Shown here piece by piece: positions 1 through 5,744 of a stretch of 10,039 bases of DNA. This DNA is from an archaeon (lineage in GTDB: Archaea; Nanobdellota; Nanobdellia; Woesearchaeales; ARS49): assembly GCA_016213425.1 (NCBI GenBank), contig JACRAI010000112.1, positions 1-10,039 on the forward strand. Direction: 5' to 3'. Under the pieces are notes generated by a model. It saw only the letters and a list, made by a program, of their open reading frames with translations. It did no database searches and had not been told where the DNA came from. The position numbers and the translations under genes were made by a program. Every line of letters starts with the position of its first letter. The first letter of the stretch is position 1.

Positions 1-1392
1 CATACAGGTAGAAGAATTCCAGTGTTGTTTGAACCAAAAACAATACCTGATGGTATAGTAAAACCGGTTCCTACAATGCAATTAAAAGAGTTAGTAGGTT
101 CACTAAATCAGTACACAAAATTGTTAGATGAAAGTCTTAACTTTTATGATTGGTTATATGATCCAAAATATGGTCGTAATTTATCCGTTGGTATGGTTGC
201 AGGTTATTTAGTTGGAGAGTTCTTTCACACACCTCATGTTCTTTCTGTTCTAAAAGATCATCCGAAAGCAGTTTATACAACTTTAAAAAATCTTGAAAGA
301 ACAATGAATGAAGTGCTGCACAAAAAAATATTAATAGAAGAATTAGAAATAGGCACTCATGAAGCAAGATACTTGCAGCAATTAATAAACAAAGCACACG
401 ACCATCCTGGTGGAATTGAAGAATGGATTTCAATTTATGGAGACTTAAACAAAGAACTAGAAAGATATGTTGGAGCGTTGTTAGGAGATTATTTACGTAA
501 TAAACACAACGATATAACTGTGCTAAAACCAATTTGGGAAATACCAACAATTAATTTATCTGCCGGCTTCCATTATGGTCATGTAAGCTCTATGATAGAA
601 GCAGCTAAAGAAGTGGCTCCTTTAATTGCTAAGAAATTCAGTGAAAGAGATATAAAAGTAACACAAAAACCTGAAGGGCCAACAACAAATATTGATGTTG
701 AAACACAAAAAAGATTGCAGGAACTGTTGTCAAAAGACTTCCCAAATTACTTCTTCACTGGAGAAGAAGGGGAACAAAAAAATATAAAACTTGAAGAAGG
801 AATAAGAAGATGGATTGTAGATCCAATTGATGGAACTACAAACGCGATTAATAACAATAAAGATTTCTGTTTATCAATTGCAAACCAGTTATTTACTGGT
901 GGTGAATGGGTTACAACTGATGGATGTATATGCCTGCCTGCTCATGGTGAAATATTTTGGGCTGAAAAAAATGACGGTGCTTATTTTATTGATAGGGAAG
1001 AAAATGAAAATGAACTAAAAATAGTGGAAGTAAACCAACTAGCTGGCAATACTGTTGATTTATCAATTAGAGGTTTTGGTGTTGAACTAGGTCCTGAATT
1101 AATCAAAAAATTATGGTCTGAAAATGTGAAATGGAGAAGTACCGGTTCGGCAGGATACACTCTTGCTAAAGTGGCAGGCAAAGGAAATGCTGGAGCAATA
1201 GTGACTGCTAATGATTATGATGTTGCTGCAGGATTATTAATAGCTCAAGAAGCAGGAGCAACAGTTTCAACAATAAATTTTGAACGAGAAACAAATCAAG
1301 GCAGAAGAGAGTTCACAGCATACATTGCAACTCAAGGAAAACAAATTCATGAAGACTTAACAAGCATAATTAAAGAAGTGTTAAAAATATAA
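1..1392 (+). CDS. Inositol monophosphatase/FBPase-family protein with N-terminal extension (5' partial)
   Basis: The C-terminal ~270 residues carry the lithium-sensitive, Mg2+-dependent sugar-phosphatase fold. Counting from the GTG at 22, a GEEG metal-ligand motif lies at 247-250, WIVDPIDGTTN at 264-274 (metal ligands D267 and D270) and DYDVAAG at 398-404 (D400); all expected metal ligands are present. In archaea this family includes bifunctional FBPase/IMPase enzymes, so fructose-1,6-bisphosphate, inositol-1-phosphate or PAP are possible substrates; the sequence alone does not choose. The fold normally starts near residue 188 (SSMIEAAKEVAPL), leaving about 185 mostly helical residues that I do not recognise. 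The frame is open to base 1 (reads HTGRRIPVLFEP across the GTG) and no Shine-Dalgarno site sits at a suitable distance before that GTG, so the real start is probably left of the window. Stop TAA. The family call is firm, the substrate is not. Confidence 0.85.
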   Translation, partial: HTGRRIPVLFEPKTIPDGIVKPVPTMQLKELVGSLNQYTKLLDESLNFYDWLYDPKYGRNLSVGMVAGYLVGEFFHTPHVLSVLKDHPKAVYTTLKNLERTMNEVLHKKILIEELEIGTHEARYLQQLINKAHDHPGGIEEWISIYGDLNKELERYVGALLGDYLRNKHNDITVLKPIWEIPTINLSAGFHYGHVSSMIEAAKEVAPLIAKKFSERDIKVTQKPEGPTTNIDVETQKRLQELLSKDFPNYFFTGEEGEQKNIKLEEGIRRWIVDPIDGTTNAINNNKDFCLSIANQLFTGGEWVTTDGCICLPAHGEIFWAEKNDGAYFIDREENENELKIVEVNQLAGNTVDLSIRGFGVELGPELIKKLWSENVKWRSTGSAGYTLAKVAGKGNAGAIVTANDYDVAAGLLIAQEAGATVSTINFERETNQGRREFTAYIATQGKQIHEDLTSIIKEVLKI

Positions 1393-1450
1393 ATAACTGA
1401 TGAGTTTCACTATTTGTAAACATTCGCTTTAACATAATATATCCTTTCTT

Positions 1451-1478
1451 CCACAAACCACCTACCACGAACTACAAA
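1451..1478. repeat. Degenerate 7-nt tandem repeat, four units
   Basis: Four consecutive heptamers read CCACAAA, CCACCTA, CCACGAA and CTACAAA, consensus roughly CYACNAA. The stretch is almost free of G on the + strand. An exact further copy of CCACAAA lies at 1517-1523, directly upstream of the eno TATA box where the TFB-recognition element would be. The function is unknown; it could be a protein-binding array or simple-sequence slippage. Confidence 0.5.
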
Positions 1479-1525
1479 CTAATTGGTCTGTTCACAACTT
1501 AAAGTTATCTTTTAAACCACAAACA

Positions 1526-1533
1526 TTTTTATA
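1526..1533 (+). promoter_or_regulatory. TATA box of eno
   Basis: TTTTTATA ends 36 nt before the A of the eno ATG. With initiation about 24 nt downstream of the box (spacing taken from the leaderless genes in this window), transcription would start near 1557 and give a leader of about 12 nt holding the weak ribosome binding site GAGTGA at 1560-1565. The A-rich CCACAAAC just upstream could act as the BRE. Confidence 0.65.
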
Positions 1534-1537
1534 CATA

Positions 1538-1553
1538 ATTAGTTTAAACTAAT
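1538..1553. promoter_or_regulatory. Perfect 16-bp palindrome between eno TATA box and predicted transcription start
   Basis: ATTAGTTTAAACTAAT equals its own reverse complement over all 16 positions. It begins 5 nt after the TATA box and ends a few nt before the inferred start at about 1557. A dimeric regulator bound here would clash with the polymerase, so a repressor operator is the simplest reading. The regulator is not in the window. Confidence 0.5.
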
Positions 1554-1568
1554 AAAAAAGAGTGAAAT

Positions 1569-2825
1569 ATGAGTAAAATAACTCAAGTTAAAGCTAGGCA
1601 GATTCTTGATTCTAGAGGCAATCCTACTGTTGAAGTTGATGTATTTTCTGAAAAAGGTTTTGCTAGAGCTAGTGTTCCTAGCGGTGCAAGCACAGGTATG
1701 AATGAAATGCTTGAATTAAGAGATGGAGGCAACAGTTTTCATGGTAAAGGCGTCAACAAAGCTGTTGCAAATGTATTAAAAATTGGCAAAAAGATTAAGG
1801 GGAGGAATGTTTTTGATCAAGAAGAAATTGACAAATTAATGCTTAAACTTGATGGCACAAGCAATAAAAGCAGGTTAGGTGCTAATTCTATGCTTGGAGT
1901 AAGTCTGGCAGTTTGCCGTGCTGCTGCTCTTGAAAAAAATGATTTTATTTACCCGTATATTGCTTCTTTGTTTGAAAATAAAAAAGTAAATTTACCCATT
2001 CCTATGTTTAATCTTATTAATGGAGGAAAGCATGCAGAGAATGATTTAGATATTCAAGAATACATGCTTGTTCCAAATAAAGCAAAAAGTTTCAGTGAAG
2101 CATTGCAAATTGGCAGCGAAGTTGATTTTGAGCTTAAAAAATTATTAATTAATCGTTTCGGAAAACTCAGCGCTAATGTTGGTGATGAAGGAGGTTTTGC
2201 TCCTAGATTCGAATGTGTTGAAGAACCAATTGATTTTATTCTTGACGCAGTAAATGAGTTAGGGTATTCTAAGAAAGTTAGTTTGGCTATTGATTGTGCA
2301 GCAACTACTTTTTTTAGAAAAGGAAGATACTATTTAGAAGGACAAGAATACAAGAACAGCGAGTTAATTGATTATTATTCTGATTTGGTTAAGTCTTATC
2401 CTTTACTTTCCATAGAAGATCCTTTTTTTGAAGAAGACTTTGATAGCTTTACATTATTGAACAAAAAAATTGGCAAGCAAGTCATGATAGTGGGAGACGA
2501 TTTAACAGTTAGCAACCCTAAAAGAATACAAAAAGCAATTGTGAGCAATAGCTGTAATTGTTTACTCTTAAAACCTAATCAAATAGGTACAGTTACTGAA
2601 ACTTTAGAAAGCGCAAAATTAGCATTATCACATAGTTGGAATGTAATTACTAGTCATAGAAGTGGTGAAACAAATGATGATTTTATTTCTGATCTTGCTG
2701 TTGGTTTGGGCTGTGGCTGGATTAAAGCAGGTGCGCCTTGTAGGGGAGAAAGATTGGCCAAATATAATCAATTATTAAGAATTGAAGAAAGTTTAGGAAA
2801 GAAAGCTAGGTTTGGAAGAAGTTGA
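1569..2825 (+). CDS. eno: Enolase (phosphopyruvate hydratase)
   Basis: Cytosolic enzyme that interconverts 2-phosphoglycerate and phosphoenolpyruvate (EC 4.2.1.11). At 418 aa it has the usual family length and is complete. Visible landmarks are ARQILDSRGNPTVEV at 9-23, the mobile loop SGASTG at 38-43, GGKHA at 152-156 (H155), QEYM at 163-166, VGDEGGFAP at 204-212 with catalytic E207, metal ligands D242, E283 (SIEDPF) and D310 (VGDD), the catalytic lysine K335 in LLKPNQIGT, and the C-terminal SHRSGET at 362-368 and IKAGAPCRGERLAKYNQLL at 385-403 with K386. Nothing essential is missing. The ATG at 1569 is supported by the TATA spacing and by GAGTGA 3 nt before it. The gene is monocistronic between a regulatory gap and a convergent cold-shock gene, and the palindrome in its promoter suggests regulated expression. 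Confidence 0.97.
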   Translation: MSKITQVKARQILDSRGNPTVEVDVFSEKGFARASVPSGASTGMNEMLELRDGGNSFHGKGVNKAVANVLKIGKKIKGRNVFDQEEIDKLMLKLDGTSNKSRLGANSMLGVSLAVCRAAALEKNDFIYPYIASLFENKKVNLPIPMFNLINGGKHAENDLDIQEYMLVPNKAKSFSEALQIGSEVDFELKKLLINRFGKLSANVGDEGGFAPRFECVEEPIDFILDAVNELGYSKKVSLAIDCAATTFFRKGRYYLEGQEYKNSELIDYYSDLVKSYPLLSIEDPFFEEDFDSFTLLNKKIGKQVMIVGDDLTVSNPKRIQKAIVSNSCNCLLLKPNQIGTVTETLESAKLALSHSWNVITSHRSGETNDDFISDLAVGLGCGWIKAGAPCRGERLAKYNQLLRIEESLGKKARFGRS

Positions 2826-2848
2826 TTAAACACACAATTACTAATTTT

Positions 2849-2888
2849 AAAAAATAAATTAAAAAAATTAATATTTTTTATTCTTTTT
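2849..2888. terminator. Convergent T-rich terminators between eno and the cold-shock gene
   Basis: On the + strand a T6 run (2874-2879) followed by TTCTTTTT (to 2888) follows eno. On the - strand a T7 run (2861-2867) and a T6 run (2849-2854) follow the cold-shock stop codon. Archaeal polymerase terminates at such U-tracts without needing a GC hairpin. The eno tract runs slightly into the 3' end of the opposing gene. Confidence 0.5.
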
Positions 2889-3069
2889 GTACGTGAACTG
2901 CTTTTGGGCCTCTATCGCCTTCTTCTGTGTCAAAAGTAACCGCGTCGTTTTCTTGCAGTTTAACATCAGCACCCAATCCTGTTTTGTGTACAAAATATTC
3001 TTTTCCGTCTTCACCGGCAATAAATCCAAATCCTTTTAGTTCATTAAAGAACTTTACTTTTCCTTTCAT
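2878..3069 (-). CDS. Cold-shock domain protein (CspA family)
   Basis: A 63-aa single OB-fold nucleic-acid-binding protein that would bind single-stranded RNA or DNA and act as an RNA chaperone. The start is typical (MKGKVKFFNELKGFGFI), with RNP1 as KGFGFI at 12-17 and RNP2 as YFVHKT at 25-30, and the end is the usual GPKAVHV. The tryptophan common just before FN in bacterial CspA (KWFN) is phenylalanine here (F7). The length matches the family. A GAGGT ribosome binding site precedes the ATG by 7 nt and a TATA box lies about 38 nt upstream, so it has its own promoter although trmY lies upstream on the same strand. This family is mainly bacterial and patchy in archaea, so an old transfer is possible. 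Confidence 0.95.
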   Translation of the reverse strand: MKGKVKFFNELKGFGFIAGEDGKEYFVHKTGLGADVKLQENDAVTFDTEEGDRGPKAVHVQKE

Positions 3070-3076
3070 TTTTTAA

Positions 3077-3081
3077 ACCTC
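3077..3081 (-). promoter_or_regulatory. Shine-Dalgarno site of cold-shock gene
   Basis: The - strand reads GAGGT followed by 7 nt and the ATG. This is the strongest ribosome binding site in the window and confirms the start at 3069. Confidence 0.7.
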
Positions 3082-3103
3082 GTTAGAGAAATATTCAAAA
3101 AAT

Positions 3104-3112
3104 CATATATTT
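3104..3112 (-). promoter_or_regulatory. TATA box of cold-shock gene
   Basis: The - strand reads AAATATATG. Initiation about 24 nt on would fall near 3083, two bases before the GAGGT site, giving a leader of about 14 nt. That is too short for a structured cold-sensing 5' UTR of the bacterial cspA kind. Confidence 0.55.
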
Positions 3113-3124
3113 CTTCACAATTAA

Positions 3125-3140
3125 ACAAGAAAAACAGGTT
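3125..3140 (-). terminator. T-rich tract downstream of trmY
   Basis: The - strand reads CCTGTTTTTCTTGTTT about 30 nt after the trmY stop and just before the cold-shock TATA box. It is a plausible archaeal U-tract terminator that separates the two units. The AT-only stem GTTTT/AAAAC just ahead (3138-3152) is weak. Confidence 0.35.
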
Positions 3141-3170
3141 TTATTTAAAAACATTGCTTTTCCGCCTGAC

Positions 3171-3767
3171 TTAACTTAGTAAAAATTTTCTATCCAATTC
3201 GTTGTGTACTATAACTATGCAATGGCTTGCGAATAACATTTTATTGCTTATGCTGATCTTTTCAGCTCCATTATTATCTAAAAAGTTTTCTGTTTTTTTA
3301 GGAATACCTGTGTAGTCCCCAAAAATAAAAGTCACATTTTCTTTGAATTCTTTTTCTCTAATATCAATGCCTTTTTCATGAAGATAAATTAGTTGTGTTT
3401 GAGATTTTTCTTTGACTAATTGCTCAAAGCTTTTCTTGGAAATTTTTACTCCTGGATGTGCTTCAACTTCTTCACCGCTCTTCAATCCTTTGCCTTTTTT
3501 CAAAGCTTTCAATATTATTCTTGCAATATTTTTTTCATCAAAATAAAAATCTTTTAAATCATTGCCATTAAAGCTGATAATTTTCGGAGGGTCTTTAGGA
3601 CCTTCCAAAACTACATGAATTATTGTATCTCTTCTTAAATCATTAGACAAGAAAACTGCATTAGAAATACACCTGCAAACTAAGTCTATTCTTCCAGCAT
3701 TAGGTAAATCATCTAAATTAAATTCTGTCGTGTATGCTTTTTGAGCTCTAAGGATAAATTCTCGCAT
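3171..3767 (-). CDS. trmY: tRNA (pseudouridine(54)-N(1))-methyltransferase TrmY
   Basis: SPOUT-class methyltransferase that uses SAM to convert pseudouridine 54 in the T-loop of tRNA to N1-methylpseudouridine (EC 2.1.1.257), the archaeal counterpart of bacterial m5U54. At 198 aa it has the family length. Family hallmarks are the N-terminal MREFILRAQKAYTT, NLDDLPNAGRIDLVCRCISNA near 17-37 with the RIDLVCRC signature, LRRDTIIHVVLEGPKDPPK near 44-62, and the C-terminal trefoil-knot SAM-binding segments FIFGDYTGIP at 147-156 and ISISNKMLFASHCIVIVHNE at 171-190. The ATG at 3767 is 23 nt past its TATA box with no ribosome binding site, so the mRNA should be leaderless. The promoter sits in the few bases after the preceding gene's stop. 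TrmY is essentially archaeal, which makes it the best lineage marker here. Confidence 0.93.
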   Translation of the reverse strand: MREFILRAQKAYTTEFNLDDLPNAGRIDLVCRCISNAVFLSNDLRRDTIIHVVLEGPKDPPKIISFNGNDLKDFYFDEKNIARIILKALKKGKGLKSGEEVEAHPGVKISKKSFEQLVKEKSQTQLIYLHEKGIDIREKEFKENVTFIFGDYTGIPKKTENFLDNNGAEKISISNKMLFASHCIVIVHNELDRKFLLS

Positions 3768-3789
3768 GAAGTAAGATAAATTGAAAGAA

Positions 3790-3798
3790 TATAAAAAG
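3790..3798 (-). promoter_or_regulatory. TATA box of trmY (leaderless)
   Basis: The - strand reads CTTTTTATA; its last A is 23 nt from the A of the trmY ATG. It lies 2 nt past the stop of the upstream 140-aa gene, so the BRE overlaps that gene's 3' end. Confidence 0.65.
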
Positions 3799-3800
3799 GT

Positions 3801-4223
3801 TTACCAGAAATTTACTGTTGCGTACATATTTTTTAGCTGTTTTTCTAATTCTTCTCTTTCTTCTTGAGGTATTAATTGAAGTGTTTCCCAGCGGTTGTCT
3901 GTTGGGCTCAGTTCATATTCTTCTTTTCCTGGGAAAAAGTAACCTTTCCAGTAGCCTGCAACAGTTATCACACCATCAACATCACTTGAGAAATCTATTA
4001 ATCGAACTTTTTTCCCTTTAAAAAAAGTCATTGCACAATATCCTTTACTATATCTGCCTTCATAAGCATTTTGCATGAATACTTCAACTACATCTTTAGA
4101 AACATTTACTGCAGGAAACTTGATCGTTCTATCACCCACTAATACTTCTAAGTTTTTTGCCTTGCTCAATCTAGTGGTGTGCCCTCTAGGTGTTTTTTTC
4201 GTTCCATAATTTGGATTACACAT
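3801..4223 (-). CDS. Hypothetical protein, 140 aa
   Basis: I do not recognise this protein. It starts MCNPNYGTKKTPRGHTTRLS, a basic and probably flexible segment. Residues 25-107 are rich in aromatics and alternating hydrophobics (YCAMTFFKGKKVRLIDF, VITVAGYWKGYFF) and look like beta strands. Residues 119-133 (PQEEREELEKQLKNM) form a charged helix before a C-terminal VNFW. No signal peptide, membrane segment, zinc motif or nucleotide-binding loop is visible. Coding is supported by a good ribosome binding site (GAGGA, 7 nt before the ATG), a TATA box 38 nt upstream and the clean fit between neighbouring genes. It is probably a soluble cytosolic lineage-specific protein. Confidence 0.75.
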   Translation of the reverse strand: MCNPNYGTKKTPRGHTTRLSKAKNLEVLVGDRTIKFPAVNVSKDVVEVFMQNAYEGRYSKGYCAMTFFKGKKVRLIDFSSDVDGVITVAGYWKGYFFPGKEEYELSPTDNRWETLQLIPQEEREELEKQLKNMYATVNFW

Positions 4224-4230
4224 TTTTTAT

Positions 4231-4235
4231 TCCTC
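4231..4235 (-). promoter_or_regulatory. Shine-Dalgarno site of the 140-aa gene
   Basis: The - strand reads TGAGGAATAAAAAATG, placing GAGGA 7 nt before the start codon. It sits almost at the predicted 5' end of the message. Confidence 0.65.
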
Positions 4236-4257
4236 AGAATACGTAATGTGAACTTCC

Positions 4258-4267
4258 CTTTATAAAT
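4258..4267 (-). promoter_or_regulatory. TATA box of the 140-aa gene
   Basis: The - strand reads ATTTATAAAG. Counting 24 nt from the last A of TTTATA puts initiation near 4237 and gives a leader of about 14 nt containing GAGGA. Confidence 0.6.
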
Positions 4268-4280
4268 CTTTCGACATTTT

Positions 4281-4296
4281 ACTACTTTTTAGTAGT
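4281..4296. repeat. Inverted repeat ACTACT-N4-AGTAGT
   Basis: ACTACT and AGTAGT form perfect 6-bp arms around a TTTT spacer. On the - strand it begins 2 nt after the stop codon of the 175-aa gene and ends about 14 nt upstream of the next gene's TATA box. It could be a terminator-like stem for the first gene, though no U-run follows, or an upstream operator for the second. Confidence 0.4.
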
Positions 4297-4298
4297 TA

Positions 4299-4826
4299 TT
4301 ATATCCAATTCCTATAATCATCCACATCTAACTGTCTTAGAACTTCATAATCATCTTTGCTTAATGGATTATCTAGTTTTATTGTGAAAGAATACTTTAA
4401 ACCAGGATCTAAATTATCCATTTCTTCTGAAATAACTTCTCCTTGAATTTTAACTTTTTTATTAAAATCTTGTGCATCAAATTCTATACTGAATTTCTTG
4501 CCTATAATTAAAACAATATTAGTATAAATCTTAATCTTATCATACTCTACACTTCCAACGTTGCAATCTGCCATTTGTCTGAATGATTGCATATCTATAA
4601 CTCTTTGAGGTGCTGGGGGGTCAATTTCTAACAAAAATGAGTACAGTCCATCTTTGTTTTTTGCTCCCGAAACAATTGTTGCATTAAGAATGTGCTCTAA
4701 ACCATTGTTGTCTGGGACAGACAATTTAATGGTTATACCTGTTTGAATTTCTTGATTGTACGTTCCACCTAAATATTTACCATCATCGCTTAAATATTTC
4801 ACGTTTAATTGAGGTTTTTCGGTCAT
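4299..4826 (-). CDS. Hypothetical two-lobed beta-rich protein, 175 aa
   Basis: I do not recognise this protein with confidence. The start is set at the ATG at 4826 (MTEKPQLNVKYL), not the ATG 18 nt upstream, because the upstream ATG is only about 6 nt past the TATA box and would lie outside the transcript, whereas 4826 is 24 nt from it, as in the other leaderless genes. No membrane segment or signal peptide is visible. Residues 1-75 and 90-150 both look like beta barrels, joined by a linker with DPPAPQRVIDMQSFRQ at 69-84, and a short helix (SKDDYEVLRQL, 156-166) follows. That plan loosely recalls YcgR-type proteins (N-terminal barrel, basic linker, PilZ domain), but the RxxxR and D/NxSxxG c-di-GMP motifs are absent, so this is only a structural guess. 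Confidence 0.75.
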   Translation of the reverse strand: MTEKPQLNVKYLSDDGKYLGGTYNQEIQTGITIKLSVPDNNGLEHILNATIVSGAKNKDGLYSFLLEIDPPAPQRVIDMQSFRQMADCNVGSVEYDKIKIYTNIVLIIGKKFSIEFDAQDFNKKVKIQGEVISEEMDNLDPGLKYSFTIKLDNPLSKDDYEVLRQLDVDDYRNWI

Positions 4827-4849
4827 AAAATAAAAAATAAGCATACATG

Positions 4850-4858
4850 TATAAAAAG
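4850..4858 (-). promoter_or_regulatory. TATA box of the 175-aa gene (leaderless; left half of bidirectional promoter)
   Basis: The - strand reads CTTTTTATA, ending 24 nt from the A of the ATG at 4826. It abuts the opposite-facing nadC TATA box; the two 8-bp cores are exact inverted copies separated by GT. Confidence 0.7.
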
Positions 4859-4869
4859 TTTTTTATAAT
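4859..4869 (+). promoter_or_regulatory. TATA box of nadC (leaderless; right half of bidirectional promoter)
   Basis: TTTTTTATAAT, core TTTTTATA at 4860-4867. The core ends 24 nt from the A of the nadC ATG and no ribosome binding site intervenes. The A-rich back of the opposite TATA box occupies the BRE position. Confidence 0.7.
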
Positions 4870-4890
4870 CAAGCATTATAGAAAGTTTTC

Positions 4891-5709
4891 ATGAATAAAG
4901 AAATTGACTGGCTTATAAGGAAAGCTCTTGAAGAAGATATTGGAACGGGTGACGTAACTTCTAATTTTACTATTCCTAAAGATATGACTGCAACTGCAGA
5001 ATTAATCGCTAAAGCAGAAGGGGTTATTTCAGGAGTTGATGTTGCAGAGCAAGTTTTCAAAACTGTAGATAAAAATTTAGAAGTAAAAATTTTATTAAAT
5101 AACGGAAGTATTGTCAAATCTAAAGATGTTATAATGAAAATTAAAGGCAATGCAAGATCTATCTTAACTGCTGAAAGAACTGCTTTGAATTTTATCAGAC
5201 ATTTAAGCGGTATATCAACTTTAACTAACAAATTTGTTCAAGCAGCAAAACCAACTATTATTTTAGATACTAGAAAAACAACTCCCGGCTTCAGATTTTT
5301 AGAAAAAAAAGCAGTTCATTTTGGCGGCGGAAAAAACCATCGTAAAGGACTTTACGATATGATCTTGATTAAAGATAATCATATAAAAGTTGCAGGAAGC
5401 ATTGCTGAAGCGGTTAAGAAAGCAAAAAAAAGTTCTTTAACTATTGAAGTTGAAACTACTAATTTAAAAGAAGTTCAAGAAGCTTTAGACGCAAAAGCAG
5501 ATATAATCATGTTGGACAATATGTCTGATAAAGAACTGAAAAAAGCAATAAAACTAGTCAATAAAAGAGCAAAACTTGAAGCTTCAGGAAACATGAATTT
5601 AGAGAGAGTTAAAAAAATAGCAAATATTGATTTAGACTTTATTTCTGTAGGCGCAATTACTCATTCAGCGCCTAATTTGGACTTAAGCTTAGAAATTATG
5701 TATGATTAG
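4891..5709 (+). CDS. nadC: Nicotinate-nucleotide pyrophosphorylase (quinolinate phosphoribosyltransferase)
   Basis: Converts quinolinate plus PRPP to nicotinate mononucleotide, CO2 and pyrophosphate (EC 2.4.2.19), the committed step of de novo NAD synthesis in the cytosol. At 272 aa the length matches the family. The motifs in order are EDIGTGDVTS at 15-24, AERTALNFIRHLSGIST at 94-110, LDTRKTTPGFR at 125-135 (R128 and K129 of the active site), GGGKNHRKGLYDMILIKDNH at 145-164, EVE at 186-188, MLDNM at 207-211, LEASGN at 229-234 and VGAITHS at 253-259. No key residue is missing. It is transcribed divergently from the 175-aa gene through a shared symmetric promoter and should be leaderless. nadA and nadB/aspartate dehydrogenase are not in the window. 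The next gene on the strand has its own promoter, so this is likely a single-gene unit. Confidence 0.97.
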   Translation: MNKEIDWLIRKALEEDIGTGDVTSNFTIPKDMTATAELIAKAEGVISGVDVAEQVFKTVDKNLEVKILLNNGSIVKSKDVIMKIKGNARSILTAERTALNFIRHLSGISTLTNKFVQAAKPTIILDTRKTTPGFRFLEKKAVHFGGGKNHRKGLYDMILIKDNHIKVAGSIAEAVKKAKKSSLTIEVETTNLKEVQEALDAKADIIMLDNMSDKELKKAIKLVNKRAKLEASGNMNLERVKKIANIDLDFISVGAITHSAPNLDLSLEIMYD

Positions 5710-5713
5710 CAAA

Positions 5714-5722
5714 TTTTATATA
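5714..5722 (+). promoter_or_regulatory. TATA box of acyl-CoA synthetase gene (leaderless)
   Basis: TTTTATATA starts 5 nt after the nadC stop codon, and its TTTTATA core ends 25 nt before the A of the next ATG. No ribosome binding site is present between them. Confidence 0.65.
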
Positions 5723-5744
5723 CCTTTGACATATTTGTCTTTTT

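Noticed and set aside
137..550. 137-aa open frame on the minus strand inside the phosphatase gene
   Set aside because: Antisense shadow of a well-supported gene; leucine-rich translation without domain features or a promoter.
1397..1403. CTGATGA resembling the C box of an archaeal C/D guide RNA after the phosphatase stop
   Set aside because: No CUGA D box or matching D'/C' pair follows within about 60 nt, so the motif alone is not enough.
3070..3170. Possible structured cold-sensing 5' leader or riboswitch before the cold-shock gene
   Set aside because: The TATA position implies a leader of only about 14 nt, and only weak AT stems occur in the gap.
3818..4021. 67-aa hydrophobic + strand frame that could pass for a small membrane protein
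   Set aside because: Lies antisense within the 140-aa gene, which has a Shine-Dalgarno site and TATA box; the hydrophobicity is a by-product of the opposite strand.
4869..5231. 120-aa minus-strand frame
   Set aside because: Antisense to nadC, whose full motif set leaves no doubt about the coding strand.
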